From: Streptomyces sp. SID9727
Lineage (GTDB): Bacteria > Actinomycetota > Actinomycetes > Streptomycetales > Streptomycetaceae
Direction: 5' to 3'
Length of the DNA: 58,808 nt
Assembly (NCBI RefSeq): GCF_010550605.1
Contig: NZ_JAAGNI010000511.1
Location: 1 to 58,808, forward strand
Shown here: positions 18,955 to 27,143 of the stretch, in pieces
Numbering within the stretch: the stretch's first letter is position 1
Layout: every line of letters starts with the position of its first letter
Notes under the pieces: generated by a model
What the model was told of the DNA's origin: nothing
The model's input: the letters and a program-made list of their open reading frames with translations, nothing else
The model's database searches: none
Position numbers and translations under genes: made by a program

Positions 18955-19138
18955 GGCCCGTCCGGCGCTTGAGGACGCCTGACCGGCACGCCCCGAGCCC
19001 GCCCGGCAAACCAGCCCGTCCGGCGCTTGAGGACGCACGCCCAGAGCCCGCACGCCCCGAGCCCGCCCGGCAAACCAGCCCGTCCGGCGCTTAAGGGCGC
19101 CTGAACGGCGCGTTCAAGCCCGTCCGGCGATCGAGGAC
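18955..19138. repeat. Cluster of four dispersed GCCCGTCCGGCG-type repeats in the rpsT-holA gap
   Basis: The gap between rpsT and holA (18779-19153, 375 bp) has no plausible gene. It holds four copies of a ~22-base motif, GCCCGTCCGGCG(C/A)TTGAGGAC with small changes, at 18955-18978, 19013-19036, 19077-19100 and 19117-19138. Copies 2 and 3 lie inside a 46-base segment that is itself duplicated with a 64-bp offset (18987 and 19051). From general familiarity, this motif recurs in Streptomyces intergenic regions. Its function is unknown to me. Confidence 0.85.
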
Positions 19139-19153
19139 TTCCGCGGCCGCCCC

Positions 19154-20149
19154 CTACCGCGGGCTACGCCCGCCCCGCGCCGCACCCGCCACGGCCACCA
19201 CCGCCTTCTCCAACGCGTACTCGGGGTCGTCCCCGCCCCCCTTCACCCCCGCGTCCGCCGCCGCGACCGCCCGCAGCGCCACCGCGACGCCGTCCGGCGT
19301 CCACCCCCGCATCTGCTGCCGTACCCGGTCGATCTTCCAGGGCGGCATGCCCAGCTCACGCGCGAGGTCCGCAGGGCGCCCCCCGCGCGCCGAGGACAGC
19401 TTGCCGATCGCCCGTACGCCCTGCGCCAGCGCACTGGTGATCAGAACGGGCGCCACGCCCGTGGACAGGGACCAGCGCAGGGCCTCCAGGGCCTCCGCAG
19501 CCCGCCCCTCGACCGCCCGGTCGGCGACCGTGAAGCTGGATGCCTCGGCCCGCCCCGTGTAGTAGCGTCCGACGACCGCCTCGTCGATCGTGCCCTCGAT
19601 GTCCGCGACGAGCTGCGACACCGCGCTCGCCAGCTCCCGCAGGTCGCTCCCGATGGAGTCGACCAGCGCCTGGCACGCCTCGGGCGTGGCGGACCGCCCC
19701 AGCGTGCGGAACTCACCCCGCACAAAGGACAGCCGCTCGGCCGGCTTCGTCGTCTTCGGGCACGCGACCTCGCGGGCCCCCGCCTTGCGGGCCGCGTCGA
19801 GCAGCCCCTTGCCCTTGGCACCGCCCGCGTGCAGCAGGACGAGGGTGATCTCCTCGACCGGGTCGTCCAGATACTTCTTGACGTCCTTGACCGTGTCCGC
19901 GCCCAGATCCTGCGCGTTGCGCACGACCACGACCTTGCGCTCGGCGAACAGCGAGGGGCTGGTCAACTCGGCCAGCGTGCCCGGCTGGAGCTGGTCGGGG
20001 GTGAGGTCCCGGACGTCCGTGTCGGCGTCGGCGGCGCGCGCGGCCGCCACCACCTGCTGCACGGCTCGGTCGAGGAGCAGGTCCTCCTGCCCCACGGCGA
20101 GCGTGAGCGGGGCGAGCGGGTCGTCGGTGGAATTCCTTCTGGTGGCCAT
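19154..20149 (-). CDS. holA: DNA polymerase III subunit delta
   Basis: 331 residues from ATG 20149. The delta subunit opens the sliding clamp within the clamp loader. The N-terminal part (LTLAVGQEDLLLDRAVQQVV, then ERKVVVVRNAQDLG) is the degenerate AAA+ module without a Walker A, as normal for delta. The middle has GSDLRELASAVSQLVADIEG, and the C-terminal collar has MPPWKIDRVRQQMRGW. The long open reading past 20149 towards 23725 is antisense to other genes and is not part of this protein. It is divergent from the small gene at 20234. Confidence 0.9.
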   Translation of the reverse strand: MATRRNSTDDPLAPLTLAVGQEDLLLDRAVQQVVAAARAADADTDVRDLTPDQLQPGTLAELTSPSLFAERKVVVVRNAQDLGADTVKDVKKYLDDPVEEITLVLLHAGGAKGKGLLDAARKAGAREVACPKTTKPAERLSFVRGEFRTLGRSATPEACQALVDSIGSDLRELASAVSQLVADIEGTIDEAVVGRYYTGRAEASSFTVADRAVEGRAAEALEALRWSLSTGVAPVLITSALAQGVRAIGKLSSARGGRPADLARELGMPPWKIDRVRQQMRGWTPDGVAVALRAVAAADAGVKGGGDDPEYALEKAVVAVAGAARGGRSPR

Positions 20150-20233
20150 CGCCGTCCAGCATCCCACGGGCCACTGACAGCCCGGGCCGCGGCCGGGTCC
20201 GCCGCACCCTCCCCCGTATCCGAGAATGAGCAC

Positions 20234-20479
20234 GTGAGCGATGAGAGACACGTGCTGGTGCTGCCCGACCGCGATGCCGCCGAGGAGGCGGCGGAGGAGA
20301 TCGCCGAGCGCTTCGGCGTCACCGACGAGTCGCAGCTCGTACGCGACGCGCTGGCGGGCGAGGACGACGCCGAGGACGCCCAGTGGCTGGTCGTCGTGGA
20401 GGACCCGGACCACCGTCTCGACCCGGCGGCGCTCGACGCGTTCGCCGCGGAGTACGAAGGGTGGCTGGAGGCGCCGTAG
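20234..20479 (+). CDS. Small acidic protein of unknown function
   Basis: 81 residues from GTG 20234, starting SDERHVLVLPDRDAAEEAAE. It is strongly acidic, with no Cys, signal peptide or membrane segment. The predicted fold is one domain with FGVTDESQLVRDALAGEDDA and WLVVVEDPDHRLDPAALDAF. GAGAAT ends six bases before the GTG, so the mRNA could be leaderless. The reading frame has strong G/C third-position bias and the gene lies between divergent holA and convergent YceI, which argues that it is real. I do not recognise a family. Confidence 0.65.
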   Translation: MSDERHVLVLPDRDAAEEAAEEIAERFGVTDESQLVRDALAGEDDAEDAQWLVVVEDPDHRLDPAALDAFAAEYEGWLEAP

Positions 20480-20517
20480 GACCGGCGCCTCCGGCTCCCG
20501 CCCCGTGGTGGGGCGGG
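20467..20517. terminator. Double hairpin between convergent genes
   Basis: GGAGGCGCC (20467-20475) pairs with GGCGCCTCC (20484-20492), and CCCGCCCC (20497-20504) pairs with GGGGCGGG (20510-20517). Both stems are perfect. The first overlaps the last codons of the plus-strand gene; the second abuts the YceI stop. Confidence 0.75.
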
Positions 20518-20520
20518 GAC

Positions 20521-21405
20521 TCAGCCCTTCGGGACGATCTGAATGTCCATCTCGATGGAGATGCTCGGGCCGACCACCGCGATGCCGCGCGCCAGCATCG
20601 TCTGCCAGGTGAGGGTGAAGTCCTCGCGGTGCAGCTGGGTGGTGGCACGGCAGGCGGCCCGGCGCTCGCCCTCCATCCCGTTGCCCAGCCCGAGGTACTG
20701 GGTGTCGAGGGTCACCGTACGGCTCACCCCGTGCAGCGTGAGCGCACCGCTCACACCCCAGCGGGTCCCGCCCCGGTGCACGAAGCGGTCGCTGTAGAAC
20801 TCCAGCGTCGGATAACGGCCGACGTCCAGGAAGTCGCTGGAACGCAGGTGGTCGTCGCGCATCTGGACGTTCGTGTCGATCGACGCGGCGTCCATGACCA
20901 CGTGCATCGCCGAGTCCTCCATACGGTCGGCGATCCGCACCGCCCCCGCGAAGGTGTTGAACCGGCCGTGGATACGGGCCATCCCGATGTGGCGGGCGGT
21001 GAAACCGATTTGGGAGTGCGTCGGTTCGATCTCCCAGTCGCCCGGCTCGGGCAGCTGCGGCGGGGCGGCGAGCTGGAGGGTCACATCGCCGAGACTCGCA
21101 TGGCCGCCCTCGGTGACCGTGGCCGAGCCGTGGAAGGGGGTGAACCCCTCCGCCGTGACGGCCAGCCGGTACTCCCCCGCCGGAACCGTGGCCATGACGC
21201 TGCCGTACGGGTCGGTCTCGCCCCCGACCACCTTGCGCCCCGCCCGGTCCGTCAGCACGAACTCCGCAAGCGGCACGGGCTCGTTGACCGGGTCGAGCAC
21301 CCGGCAGCTGAGGACACCCGCCGAGTCCGGCACCACCAGTCCGGCGAGGGCGCTGCCCCGAGCGGCACCCGTCGCACCTTTGTTTCCGAACCAACGGCCG
21401 AACAT
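20521..21405 (-). CDS. YceI-family lipocalin-like protein with N-terminal carboxypeptidase-regulatory-like domain
   Basis: 294 residues from ATG 21405 (GTG 21411 is an alternative). Residues ~30-105 form an Ig/prealbumin-like module (AEFVLTDRAGRKVVGGETDP, VPAGEYRLAVTAEGFTP). Residues ~115-290 are a YceI barrel, known to bind isoprenoid or amphiphilic ligands (WEIEPTHSQIGFTARHIGMA, FAGAVRIADRMEDSAMHVVM, LHGVSRTVTLDTQYLG, REDFTLTWQ). No signal peptide is visible, so it is probably cytoplasmic, unlike the secreted proteobacterial YceI. This two-domain form is typical of streptomycetes. Confidence 0.85.
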   Translation of the reverse strand: MFGRWFGNKGATGAARGSALAGLVVPDSAGVLSCRVLDPVNEPVPLAEFVLTDRAGRKVVGGETDPYGSVMATVPAGEYRLAVTAEGFTPFHGSATVTEGGHASLGDVTLQLAAPPQLPEPGDWEIEPTHSQIGFTARHIGMARIHGRFNTFAGAVRIADRMEDSAMHVVMDAASIDTNVQMRDDHLRSSDFLDVGRYPTLEFYSDRFVHRGGTRWGVSGALTLHGVSRTVTLDTQYLGLGNGMEGERRAACRATTQLHREDFTLTWQTMLARGIAVVGPSISIEMDIQIVPKG

Positions 21406-21551
21406 CTCCACACACTCCCGGGCACTCGCTCACCTCGGGCCGTATGGCAGACGTCGTTGTCGGAGCAGCGGCCCGCCGACGAGCATGCATTCGACCACCC
21501 TTGAGGTGTTCGAGGCAAACAGAGCGGCTCGCAGCGGCTTGGGTGCAGGTG

Positions 21552-22361
21552 TTACCGAAGGTCCGAATTTGCCGGAAGCCGGTCCAGGTCCAGGCCGAAG
21601 TGGTCCCGATAGGCCGCCAGCACCTCGTCGTCGCTGCCCAGCGGTGTCTCGTGCCGTTCGCCGCCCGCCGTCGTGAGGAGCTTGCGGCCGCTGAGGGTGA
21701 TCCGGCCGTCGTCCGTGCAGCGCGAGCAGACCGGGGCCCGGGTGAAGTGGGAGTCGGGCGAGGTGCGGTGGTACCAGGCGCCGGCCCGGAAGTCCGCCAG
21801 CTCCCTGGCCCGCCGCTCCAGCCGGAGCCGGGCTCTGCCGTCGCACAGGACGTCGAGGTCCCCGAGCTCCCCGCCGCCGTCCCCGGCCAGGGCGATCCGG
21901 AAGACGCCGCCCGGGTCCTCCTGGTCGGCGCGGTCGTCGAGCGCGAGCGGGTGCCTGGCGTGGTCACCGAAACCGACGTCGGCCAGCCACGGCCCGGTCC
22001 CGTCCTCCGTCTCGACGCGCAGCGCCAGATGGTCGTACGGGATGCCGAGCCGTCCCCCGTCACCGTGGACCCGGGCCTGGAGGAGGGTGACGCGGAAACC
22101 GAGCGCCCGCAGCAGTACGGCGAACGCGCCGTTGAGTTCGTAGCAGAAGCCGCCGCGCTCGCGGGCCACGATCTTGTCCAAGAGCGGTCCGTCCTCCAGC
22201 ACGATGTCCTCGCCGAGGTGGATGGAGAGGTTCTCGAAGGGCACGGCGACGAGGTGGCGCAGTTGCAGTTCACGCAGCGCCGAGGCGTCGGGGCGCACGG
22301 GCCTGGCCGCGCCGATGCGGTCCAGGTAGGCGTCGATGGTCTGCGGCAGCTGCGGGTCCAT
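21552..22361 (-). CDS. Arylamine N-acetyltransferase
   Basis: 269 residues from ATG 22361. It transfers acetyl from acetyl-CoA to arylamines, hydrazines or amide synthase-type substrates. The catalytic triad is readable: Cys73 in RGGFCYELN, His111 in YDHLALRV and Asp128 in LADVGFGD. The start of the family fold, IDAYLDRIG, follows the chosen Met by eight residues; an upstream Met at 22445 would add a low-complexity extension and is rejected. It is divergent from the split-barrel gene at 22463. Confidence 0.92.
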   Translation of the reverse strand: MDPQLPQTIDAYLDRIGAARPVRPDASALRELQLRHLVAVPFENLSIHLGEDIVLEDGPLLDKIVARERGGFCYELNGAFAVLLRALGFRVTLLQARVHGDGGRLGIPYDHLALRVETEDGTGPWLADVGFGDHARHPLALDDRADQEDPGGVFRIALAGDGGGELGDLDVLCDGRARLRLERRARELADFRAGAWYHRTSPDSHFTRAPVCSRCTDDGRITLSGRKLLTTAGGERHETPLGSDDEVLAAYRDHFGLDLDRLPANSDLR

Positions 22362-22449
22362 GGGGCCAGTCTGTGCCGCCGCCCCGGCCGCGCGCCATGC
22401 GCCACTGGTCCTAGGTCCGGCGACGGTGTTACGCGGCCGGGGCACGGGT

Positions 22450-22455
22450 TAGCGT
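22450..22455 (+). promoter_or_regulatory. Candidate -10 element of a leaderless transcript
   Basis: TAGCGT lies seven bases before ATG 22463, with no Shine-Dalgarno between them. Confidence 0.5.
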
Positions 22456-22462
22456 GCGCGGC

Positions 22463-22918
22463 ATGCCCCTTCCGGAACCGGCGCGCAGCCGTGAACAGCG
22501 CAAGCAGGACGTGCTCGACCGCCTGGAGGAGGACACGGACGCCTGGGTGTCCACGGCCTCCGCCGACGGAGCGCCGACCCTGGTGCCGCTGTGGTTCCTG
22601 TGGGACGGGGAGACCTTGCTGATGGCGACCCGGCGCACCAACCCCACGGCGGTCAACCTGACGCCGGACGGCCGGGCCCACATCGCCCTGGGCCACACCC
22701 GCGACGTGGTCATGATCGAGGCCACGGCCGAGGTGGTGGAGGGCACGGACCTTCCGCCGGCGTCGGGCGACGCGTTCGCCGCGAAGTTCTCCTGGGACCT
22801 GCGGGGGCGCCCCGCCTGGGTGTACCTCCGCTTCACCCCGTACGCGGTCAGGGCGTGGCGGGAGTCCAACGAGCAGCCCGGCCGCGACCTGATGACCGAG
22901 GGGCGCTGGCTGGTCTGA
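22463..22918 (+). CDS. Pyridoxamine 5'-phosphate oxidase-like split-barrel flavin/F420 protein
   Basis: 151 residues from ATG 22463. The PNPOx-like split barrel shows AWVSTASADGAPTLVPLWFL, ETLLMATRRTNPTAVNL and RAHIALGHTRDVVMIEATAE, then RPAWVYLRFTPYAVRAWRES. This is the actinobacterial family whose members bind F420 or FMN and act as small reductases; the cofactor cannot be decided from sequence alone. An ATG at 22454 is in frame but lies inside the presumed -10 region (TAGCGT at 22450-22455), so 22463 is favoured. Confidence 0.82.
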   Translation: MPLPEPARSREQRKQDVLDRLEEDTDAWVSTASADGAPTLVPLWFLWDGETLLMATRRTNPTAVNLTPDGRAHIALGHTRDVVMIEATAEVVEGTDLPPASGDAFAAKFSWDLRGRPAWVYLRFTPYAVRAWRESNEQPGRDLMTEGRWLV

Positions 22919-22930
22919 GGCCGGGGCGCG

Positions 22931-23008
22931 CCGGACCCCCGGCCCGTGATCGGGCTCGGTGAGGTCGCAGCAGCCGATGGTCTCGCCCGACGCCATGCCC
23001 CTCCGGAC
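22931..23008 (-). pseudogene. Remnant of an acyl-CoA dehydrogenase (glutaryl-CoA dehydrogenase-like)
   Basis: In one minus-strand frame this gap encodes PVRRGMASGETIGCCDLTEP followed by DHGPGVR. It matches a hallmark acyl-CoA dehydrogenase segment, typically LP-MASGE-IGCFGLTEPDHGSDP, close to the flavin site. Both sides lose similarity at once: towards lower coordinates it runs into the split-barrel gene and towards higher ones into the comEC stop. I see no start codon context or further domain. It looks like a ~26-codon fossil of a deleted gene. Chance similarity is unlikely over such a motif, but I could not run a search. Confidence 0.5.
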
Positions 23009-23049
23009 CGGCGTCTTGGGAGCCGCCCGCCGTCCCGCCGCGTATGCCC

Positions 23050-25869
23050 TCATGACCTCCCCACCGCCCGCAACGCGCTCCCCGCACCGGTCACCGCGAT
23101 CGCCCCGTCCCTGTCGGTGCGCAGCACCACCGCCCCCTCCTCCGCGAGCGCGTCGACCGTCCGGGGCGCCGGGTGCCCGTACGGGTTGCCCCGGCCCACG
23201 CTCACCAGCGCGAACCTGGGCCGGACGGCCCGCAGCAGGGCACTGTCCTGGTGCGCGGAGCCGTGGTGGGCGACCTTGAGCACGTCCACCCGGGGCAGCT
23301 CCGGATGGCTGAGCAGCAGCGCCTGCTGGGCGGGCGGTTCCAGGTCGCCCGGCAGCAGCAGGGTGAGCCCGCCGGTCCGCACGAGCAGGGTGACGCTTGC
23401 ATCGTTCGGGTCCTGCGGCACGTCGTACGGGGCGGGGCCTGCCGCCGGGGCCGCACCCGCCGCGCCCGGCGGCCACAGCACCTGCCAGTCCAGCGCGCCG
23501 ATCCGCCGCCGTTCCCCGGGGGCGGCCCGCAGGACGGGCACGCCGGCCCCCGCCGCCGTTCTCCGGACGAACGCGGCCTGCTCCGGCGGCTCGTCCAGGC
23601 CCGTCGTCTGGATCGCGCCCACCGCCCTGCCGCGCAGCACCCCGGGGAGACCCCGCACATGGTCGGCGTGAAAGTGGGTGAGCAGGAGCAACGGGACGCG
23701 GCTCACGCCCAGTTCGCGCAGGCACCGGTCGACGGGCCGGGGATCGGGGCCGGCGTCCACGACCACACCGGAACCCCGCCCCGCCGCGAGCACCAGGGCG
23801 TCACCCTGTCCGACGTCGCACATGGCGAACGCCCAGCCGGGCGGCGGCCATCCGGTCAGCACCCGGGTCAGCGGCACCGGCCGGAGCACCGCGAGGACCA
23901 GCAGCAGCGCGGCGGCCGTGCAGACCCAGGGGCGGCGTCCGGCCCAGCGCGCGGCCGCTACCAGGACCAGGACCAGGGCTGCCAGCAGCGCGGCCCCGGG
24001 GAGGCCGTCGGGCCAGTCGATCTCGGCCCCGGGGAACGCCGCTCCGGCCCTGGCCACCGAGGCGATCCACCCGGCCGGCCACCCCGCGACCCTGGCAAGC
24101 AGCCCGGCCGCCCCCATCGCCACCGGCGCCACGGCCAGCGCGGCGAACCCGAGGACCGTGGCCGGCGCCACGGCGAACTCCGCCAGCAGATTGCACGGAA
24201 TCGCCACCAGACTCACCCTGGAGGCGAGCAGCACCACCACGGGCGAGCACACCGCCTGCGCGGCGGCCGCGGCGGCCAGCGCCTCCGCAAGCCGCGGCGG
24301 CACCCGGCGCAGGCGCAACGCCTCGCTCCAGCGCGGGGCCAGGGTCAGCAGGGCACCAGTGGCCAGCACCGACAGCACGAAGCCGTAACTACGCGCCAGC
24401 CATGGGTCGTAGAGCACCAGGAGCAGCACGGCGGCACACAGCGCGGGAATCAGCGTCCGGCGCCGGCCGGTACCGATGGCGAGAAGCGTGATCAGCCCGC
24501 ACGCGGCGGCCCTCAGCACACTCGGTTCGGGCCGGCAGACCAGGACGAAGGCGAGCGTGAGCCCGCCACCGAGCAATGCGGTCATCCGCAGGGAGATCCC
24601 CAGCCTGGGTGCCAGTCCCCCGCGTTCGGCCCGCAGCGCCCGGCCGGGCGGCCCGATGAGCAGAACAAGCATGATCGCCAGATTGGATCCGGATACGGCC
24701 ATCAAGTGCGTGAGATCGGTCGCCCGGAACGCGTCGTGCAGCTCGGGCGTGACCCGTGATGTGTCACCGACCACCAGTCCGGGCAGCAACGCCCGCGCGT
24801 CGGGGCCCAGTCCGTCGGTGGCCTCGCGCAGCCCGGCACGCAGACCGCCCGCGGTGCGCTGGAGGAGGCTGGGCGGGCCGGTCACCCGGGGCGGGGCCTT
24901 TCCGTCGGGCCGTAGGACGGCGGCGACCCGTTCGCCCTGGTGCGACGGGGGCGCCAGTCGCCCGGCGACCCGCAGGCTGGTGGAGGGCAGCAGCCGCTGC
25001 CAGGCCGCCGCAGCGCCGCCCGGCGGGACGATGACCAGGACCGGCGTCCGCAGCCGTACGGCCGTGCCGTCGGCCCGCGTCAGCCGGGTGACCTCCGCGT
25101 CCAGGAGCAGGGAGGCGGGCGTGCTGCGGTCGCCGCGCACCCGGGGGAACGTGCGCCGGGCGTCGGAGGTGAGGGTGATCTCCGCCTGGACGCGCGCGAA
25201 CTGCCGGGCCAGTCCGGGCAGGGGGCCTCGGCGCACATCGGCACCGTGCAGGCCGGCGGACGCCGCCCCGGCCGCCCCGCAGAGCAGCACCGCCGCGACG
25301 GCTGTCGCCTGCAACCGCCCCCACCCACCTCCGCACACGGCACCGGACGCTGAGGCGACATCGGACGCTGAGGCGACATCGGACGCTGGTGCGGCACCGA
25401 ACGCGCCCTCCGCACCGGCCTCCCCGCTTGCGCCGCCCCCGTCCCTCGCCTCGCCCTCCCCGACCGCACCGCCCCGGCCCCTCACCCCGGCGACACCGCT
25501 CGCGCCTCCCCCACTCCTCGCCCCGGCCTTCCCGCCCGCACCACCCCCGCCCGGCGTACGGGACCGTCGCAGGCCCACCGCGAGGAGCACCATCGCCGTC
25601 CCCAGACAGAGCACGACCCCCATCGCCGCCCAGTGCCCGGGAGCCCCCAGCGCGAGCCCGGCACCGGCCCAGGCCGCCGCTGCGGGGGCGAGCAACCGGA
25701 GGTCGGCCGGGCCCTCCTGCCGAGGGTCGGACAGCCCCAGTCGCCTGCCCGACGCCCCGTGGATGTCCGGCTCCGCGGGCGCCTCGAGGTCCCCGTGGGC
25801 CTCCGGCTCCTCGCTCGTAGCCGACACCGCGCGCGGACCCGACGCCCCGAGGGCGTCCCCCGCGTTCAC
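23050..25869 (-). CDS. comEC: ComEC/Rec2 family DNA-uptake channel protein
   Basis: 939 residues. The N-terminal ~190 residues are a low-complexity Gly/Ala/Ser extension containing a short tandem (ASDVASASDVASASG). A soluble OB-like DUF4131 region precedes the Competence domain (DLTHLMAVSGSNLAIMLVLL, GFVLSVLATGALLTL), with roughly ten membrane helices. The C-terminal metallo-beta-lactamase-like nuclease domain has LLLTHFHADHVRGLPGVLRG and KVAHHGSAHQDS. In naturally competent bacteria ComEC passes single-stranded DNA across the membrane. The start ATG overlaps the comEA stop by four bases (ATGA), so the two are coupled. Confidence 0.93.
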   Translation of the reverse strand: MNAGDALGASGPRAVSATSEEPEAHGDLEAPAEPDIHGASGRRLGLSDPRQEGPADLRLLAPAAAAWAGAGLALGAPGHWAAMGVVLCLGTAMVLLAVGLRRSRTPGGGGAGGKAGARSGGGASGVAGVRGRGGAVGEGEARDGGGASGEAGAEGAFGAAPASDVASASDVASASGAVCGGGWGRLQATAVAAVLLCGAAGAASAGLHGADVRRGPLPGLARQFARVQAEITLTSDARRTFPRVRGDRSTPASLLLDAEVTRLTRADGTAVRLRTPVLVIVPPGGAAAAWQRLLPSTSLRVAGRLAPPSHQGERVAAVLRPDGKAPPRVTGPPSLLQRTAGGLRAGLREATDGLGPDARALLPGLVVGDTSRVTPELHDAFRATDLTHLMAVSGSNLAIMLVLLIGPPGRALRAERGGLAPRLGISLRMTALLGGGLTLAFVLVCRPEPSVLRAAACGLITLLAIGTGRRRTLIPALCAAVLLLVLYDPWLARSYGFVLSVLATGALLTLAPRWSEALRLRRVPPRLAEALAAAAAAQAVCSPVVVLLASRVSLVAIPCNLLAEFAVAPATVLGFAALAVAPVAMGAAGLLARVAGWPAGWIASVARAGAAFPGAEIDWPDGLPGAALLAALVLVLVAAARWAGRRPWVCTAAALLLVLAVLRPVPLTRVLTGWPPPGWAFAMCDVGQGDALVLAAGRGSGVVVDAGPDPRPVDRCLRELGVSRVPLLLLTHFHADHVRGLPGVLRGRAVGAIQTTGLDEPPEQAAFVRRTAAGAGVPVLRAAPGERRRIGALDWQVLWPPGAAGAAPAAGPAPYDVPQDPNDASVTLLVRTGGLTLLLPGDLEPPAQQALLLSHPELPRVDVLKVAHHGSAHQDSALLRAVRPRFALVSVGRGNPYGHPAPRTVDALAEEGAVVLRTDRDGAIAVTGAGSALRAVGRS

Positions 25870-26927
25870 GGCCGTACCCGGGGCCGCAGGTCCGCGAACC
25901 GGCGGTCGCCGATCCCGTTGACCTCGCGGAGTTCGTCCACGGACCGGAAGCCCCCGTGCTGTGTGCGGTAGTCCACGATGTGCTGGGCGAGAACGGGGCC
26001 GACACCCGGAAGCCCCTCCAGCTGTTCCGCCGTCGCGGTGTTCAGGCTCACCGGTCCGCTCCCACTCCCCTCGGCGGCGGGACCAGCCACGCCGGGAGCC
26101 GGGGACGCGGCCGGCGGGACGCCCACCACGATCTGCTCGCCGTCCATGAGCACCCGGGCCCGGTTGAGCCCCGCCAGATCTGCTCCCGGCCGTGCCCCGC
26201 CCGCTGCTGTCAGCGCGTCGTCCACCCGCGACCCGGCGGGCAGCCTGCGCAACCCCGGGTTCCGCACCTTCCCGCTGACGTCCACCACGATCTGCCCGCC
26301 CGGACCGGCGGCGGGCCCGGGAGACGGCTCGGGCCGCGCCCTGCCCTCCGGCTCCGGGTCCGTCTCCGGCGTGGGCGCGTGCACCGCCTCACCGACCATG
26401 TCAGGAGCCCGGACACCCTCCGGCCGGGCGGACCAGAAGTGCATCCCGGCGAACACGGCGCCCGCGACCAGGATCACGGCGAGCGCGGCAAGCGTCTTCG
26501 GCTCCAGGCCGCATCGGAGCTGCACCCACATCGGCAGCCGCTCTCGCACCGCGAACACGGCCGCCGCCCACCGCCCCACGGGTTCGGCGCTCGCCCCAGG
26601 TGCCGCGCTCGCCACAGGCGGCACGCTCACCACAGGCGCCACGTCCGAAGGAGGCGCCTCCCCCGCCCCGTCCGCCGCAACCGGCACCCCGGCAGCGGGC
26701 ACCCCGGCCCCCCACCGCGCGACGCGCCCCCCGGACCCGCCCGCCATCAGCGCGTCGGCTCTGCTGCGCGCCGCTGCGGCCACCTCCGAGCGGGCCAAAG
26801 CCCGGCGCCGGCGGCCCGGTCCTGGGCGCGCCGTTCGTCGCATGCGTCCGTCGGAATCCGGGGCGCGGCCGGGGCCGGCACCCGCTCCGCCGGGTCCGCT
26901 GGTTACACGATGTGATCGGGAAGCCAT
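25866..26927 (-). CDS. comEA: ComEA-like helix-hairpin-helix DNA-binding protein
   Basis: 353 residues. A long Arg- and Pro/Ala-rich N-terminal part precedes a single membrane segment (LAALAVILVAGAVFAGMHFW, about residues 145-165). Then come a SLBB-type domain (IVVDVSGKVRNPGLRRLPAG, VDDALTAAGGARPGADLAGL) and a C-terminal helix-hairpin-helix pair (VSLNTATAEQLEGLPGVGPV, FRSVDELREVNGIGDRRFAD). It should bind double-stranded DNA outside the membrane and hand it to ComEC. The upstream 216 bp is A+T-richer than its surroundings and carries 16-bp repeats. Confidence 0.92.
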   Translation of the reverse strand: MASRSHRVTSGPGGAGAGPGRAPDSDGRMRRTARPGPGRRRRALARSEVAAAARSRADALMAGGSGGRVARWGAGVPAAGVPVAADGAGEAPPSDVAPVVSVPPVASAAPGASAEPVGRWAAAVFAVRERLPMWVQLRCGLEPKTLAALAVILVAGAVFAGMHFWSARPEGVRAPDMVGEAVHAPTPETDPEPEGRARPEPSPGPAAGPGGQIVVDVSGKVRNPGLRRLPAGSRVDDALTAAGGARPGADLAGLNRARVLMDGEQIVVGVPPAASPAPGVAGPAAEGSGSGPVSLNTATAEQLEGLPGVGPVLAQHIVDYRTQHGGFRSVDELREVNGIGDRRFADLRPRVRP

Positions 26928-27052
26928 GGGTCAGGACGCTAGGCAGTCCTGCGCAATCCCGCTGAGCCCCGGCTATTTCCGTGGAAAACGGTCCCCTTGT
27001 GTATAACTCAGCCACTCCGAAGAGTGACGCACCCCCAGCGCCGAGCCCCCAG

Positions 27053-27118
27053 CGCCGTGTCCACCCAGCCCTGTGTCCACCCAGCCCTGTGTCCACCCAG
27101 CCCTGTGTCCGCCCAGCA
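27053..27118. repeat. 16-bp tandem repeat (CCCTGTGTCCACCCAG)
   Basis: CCCTGTGTCCACCCAG occurs at 27069-27084 and 27085-27100, with a one-base variant at 27101-27116 and a degenerate copy just before. It lies between the DegV stop (27144) and the comEA start (26927), both on the minus strand, in the ~216-bp gap that must also contain the comEA promoter. Confidence 0.85.
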
Positions 27119-27143
27119 CCGCGTCCGCCGGGCGGCAGGTGCT

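Noticed and set aside
22848..23087. A 79-residue minus-strand frame around the comEC stop
   Set aside because: It has no start signal and is in a different frame from the acyl-CoA dehydrogenase remnant.
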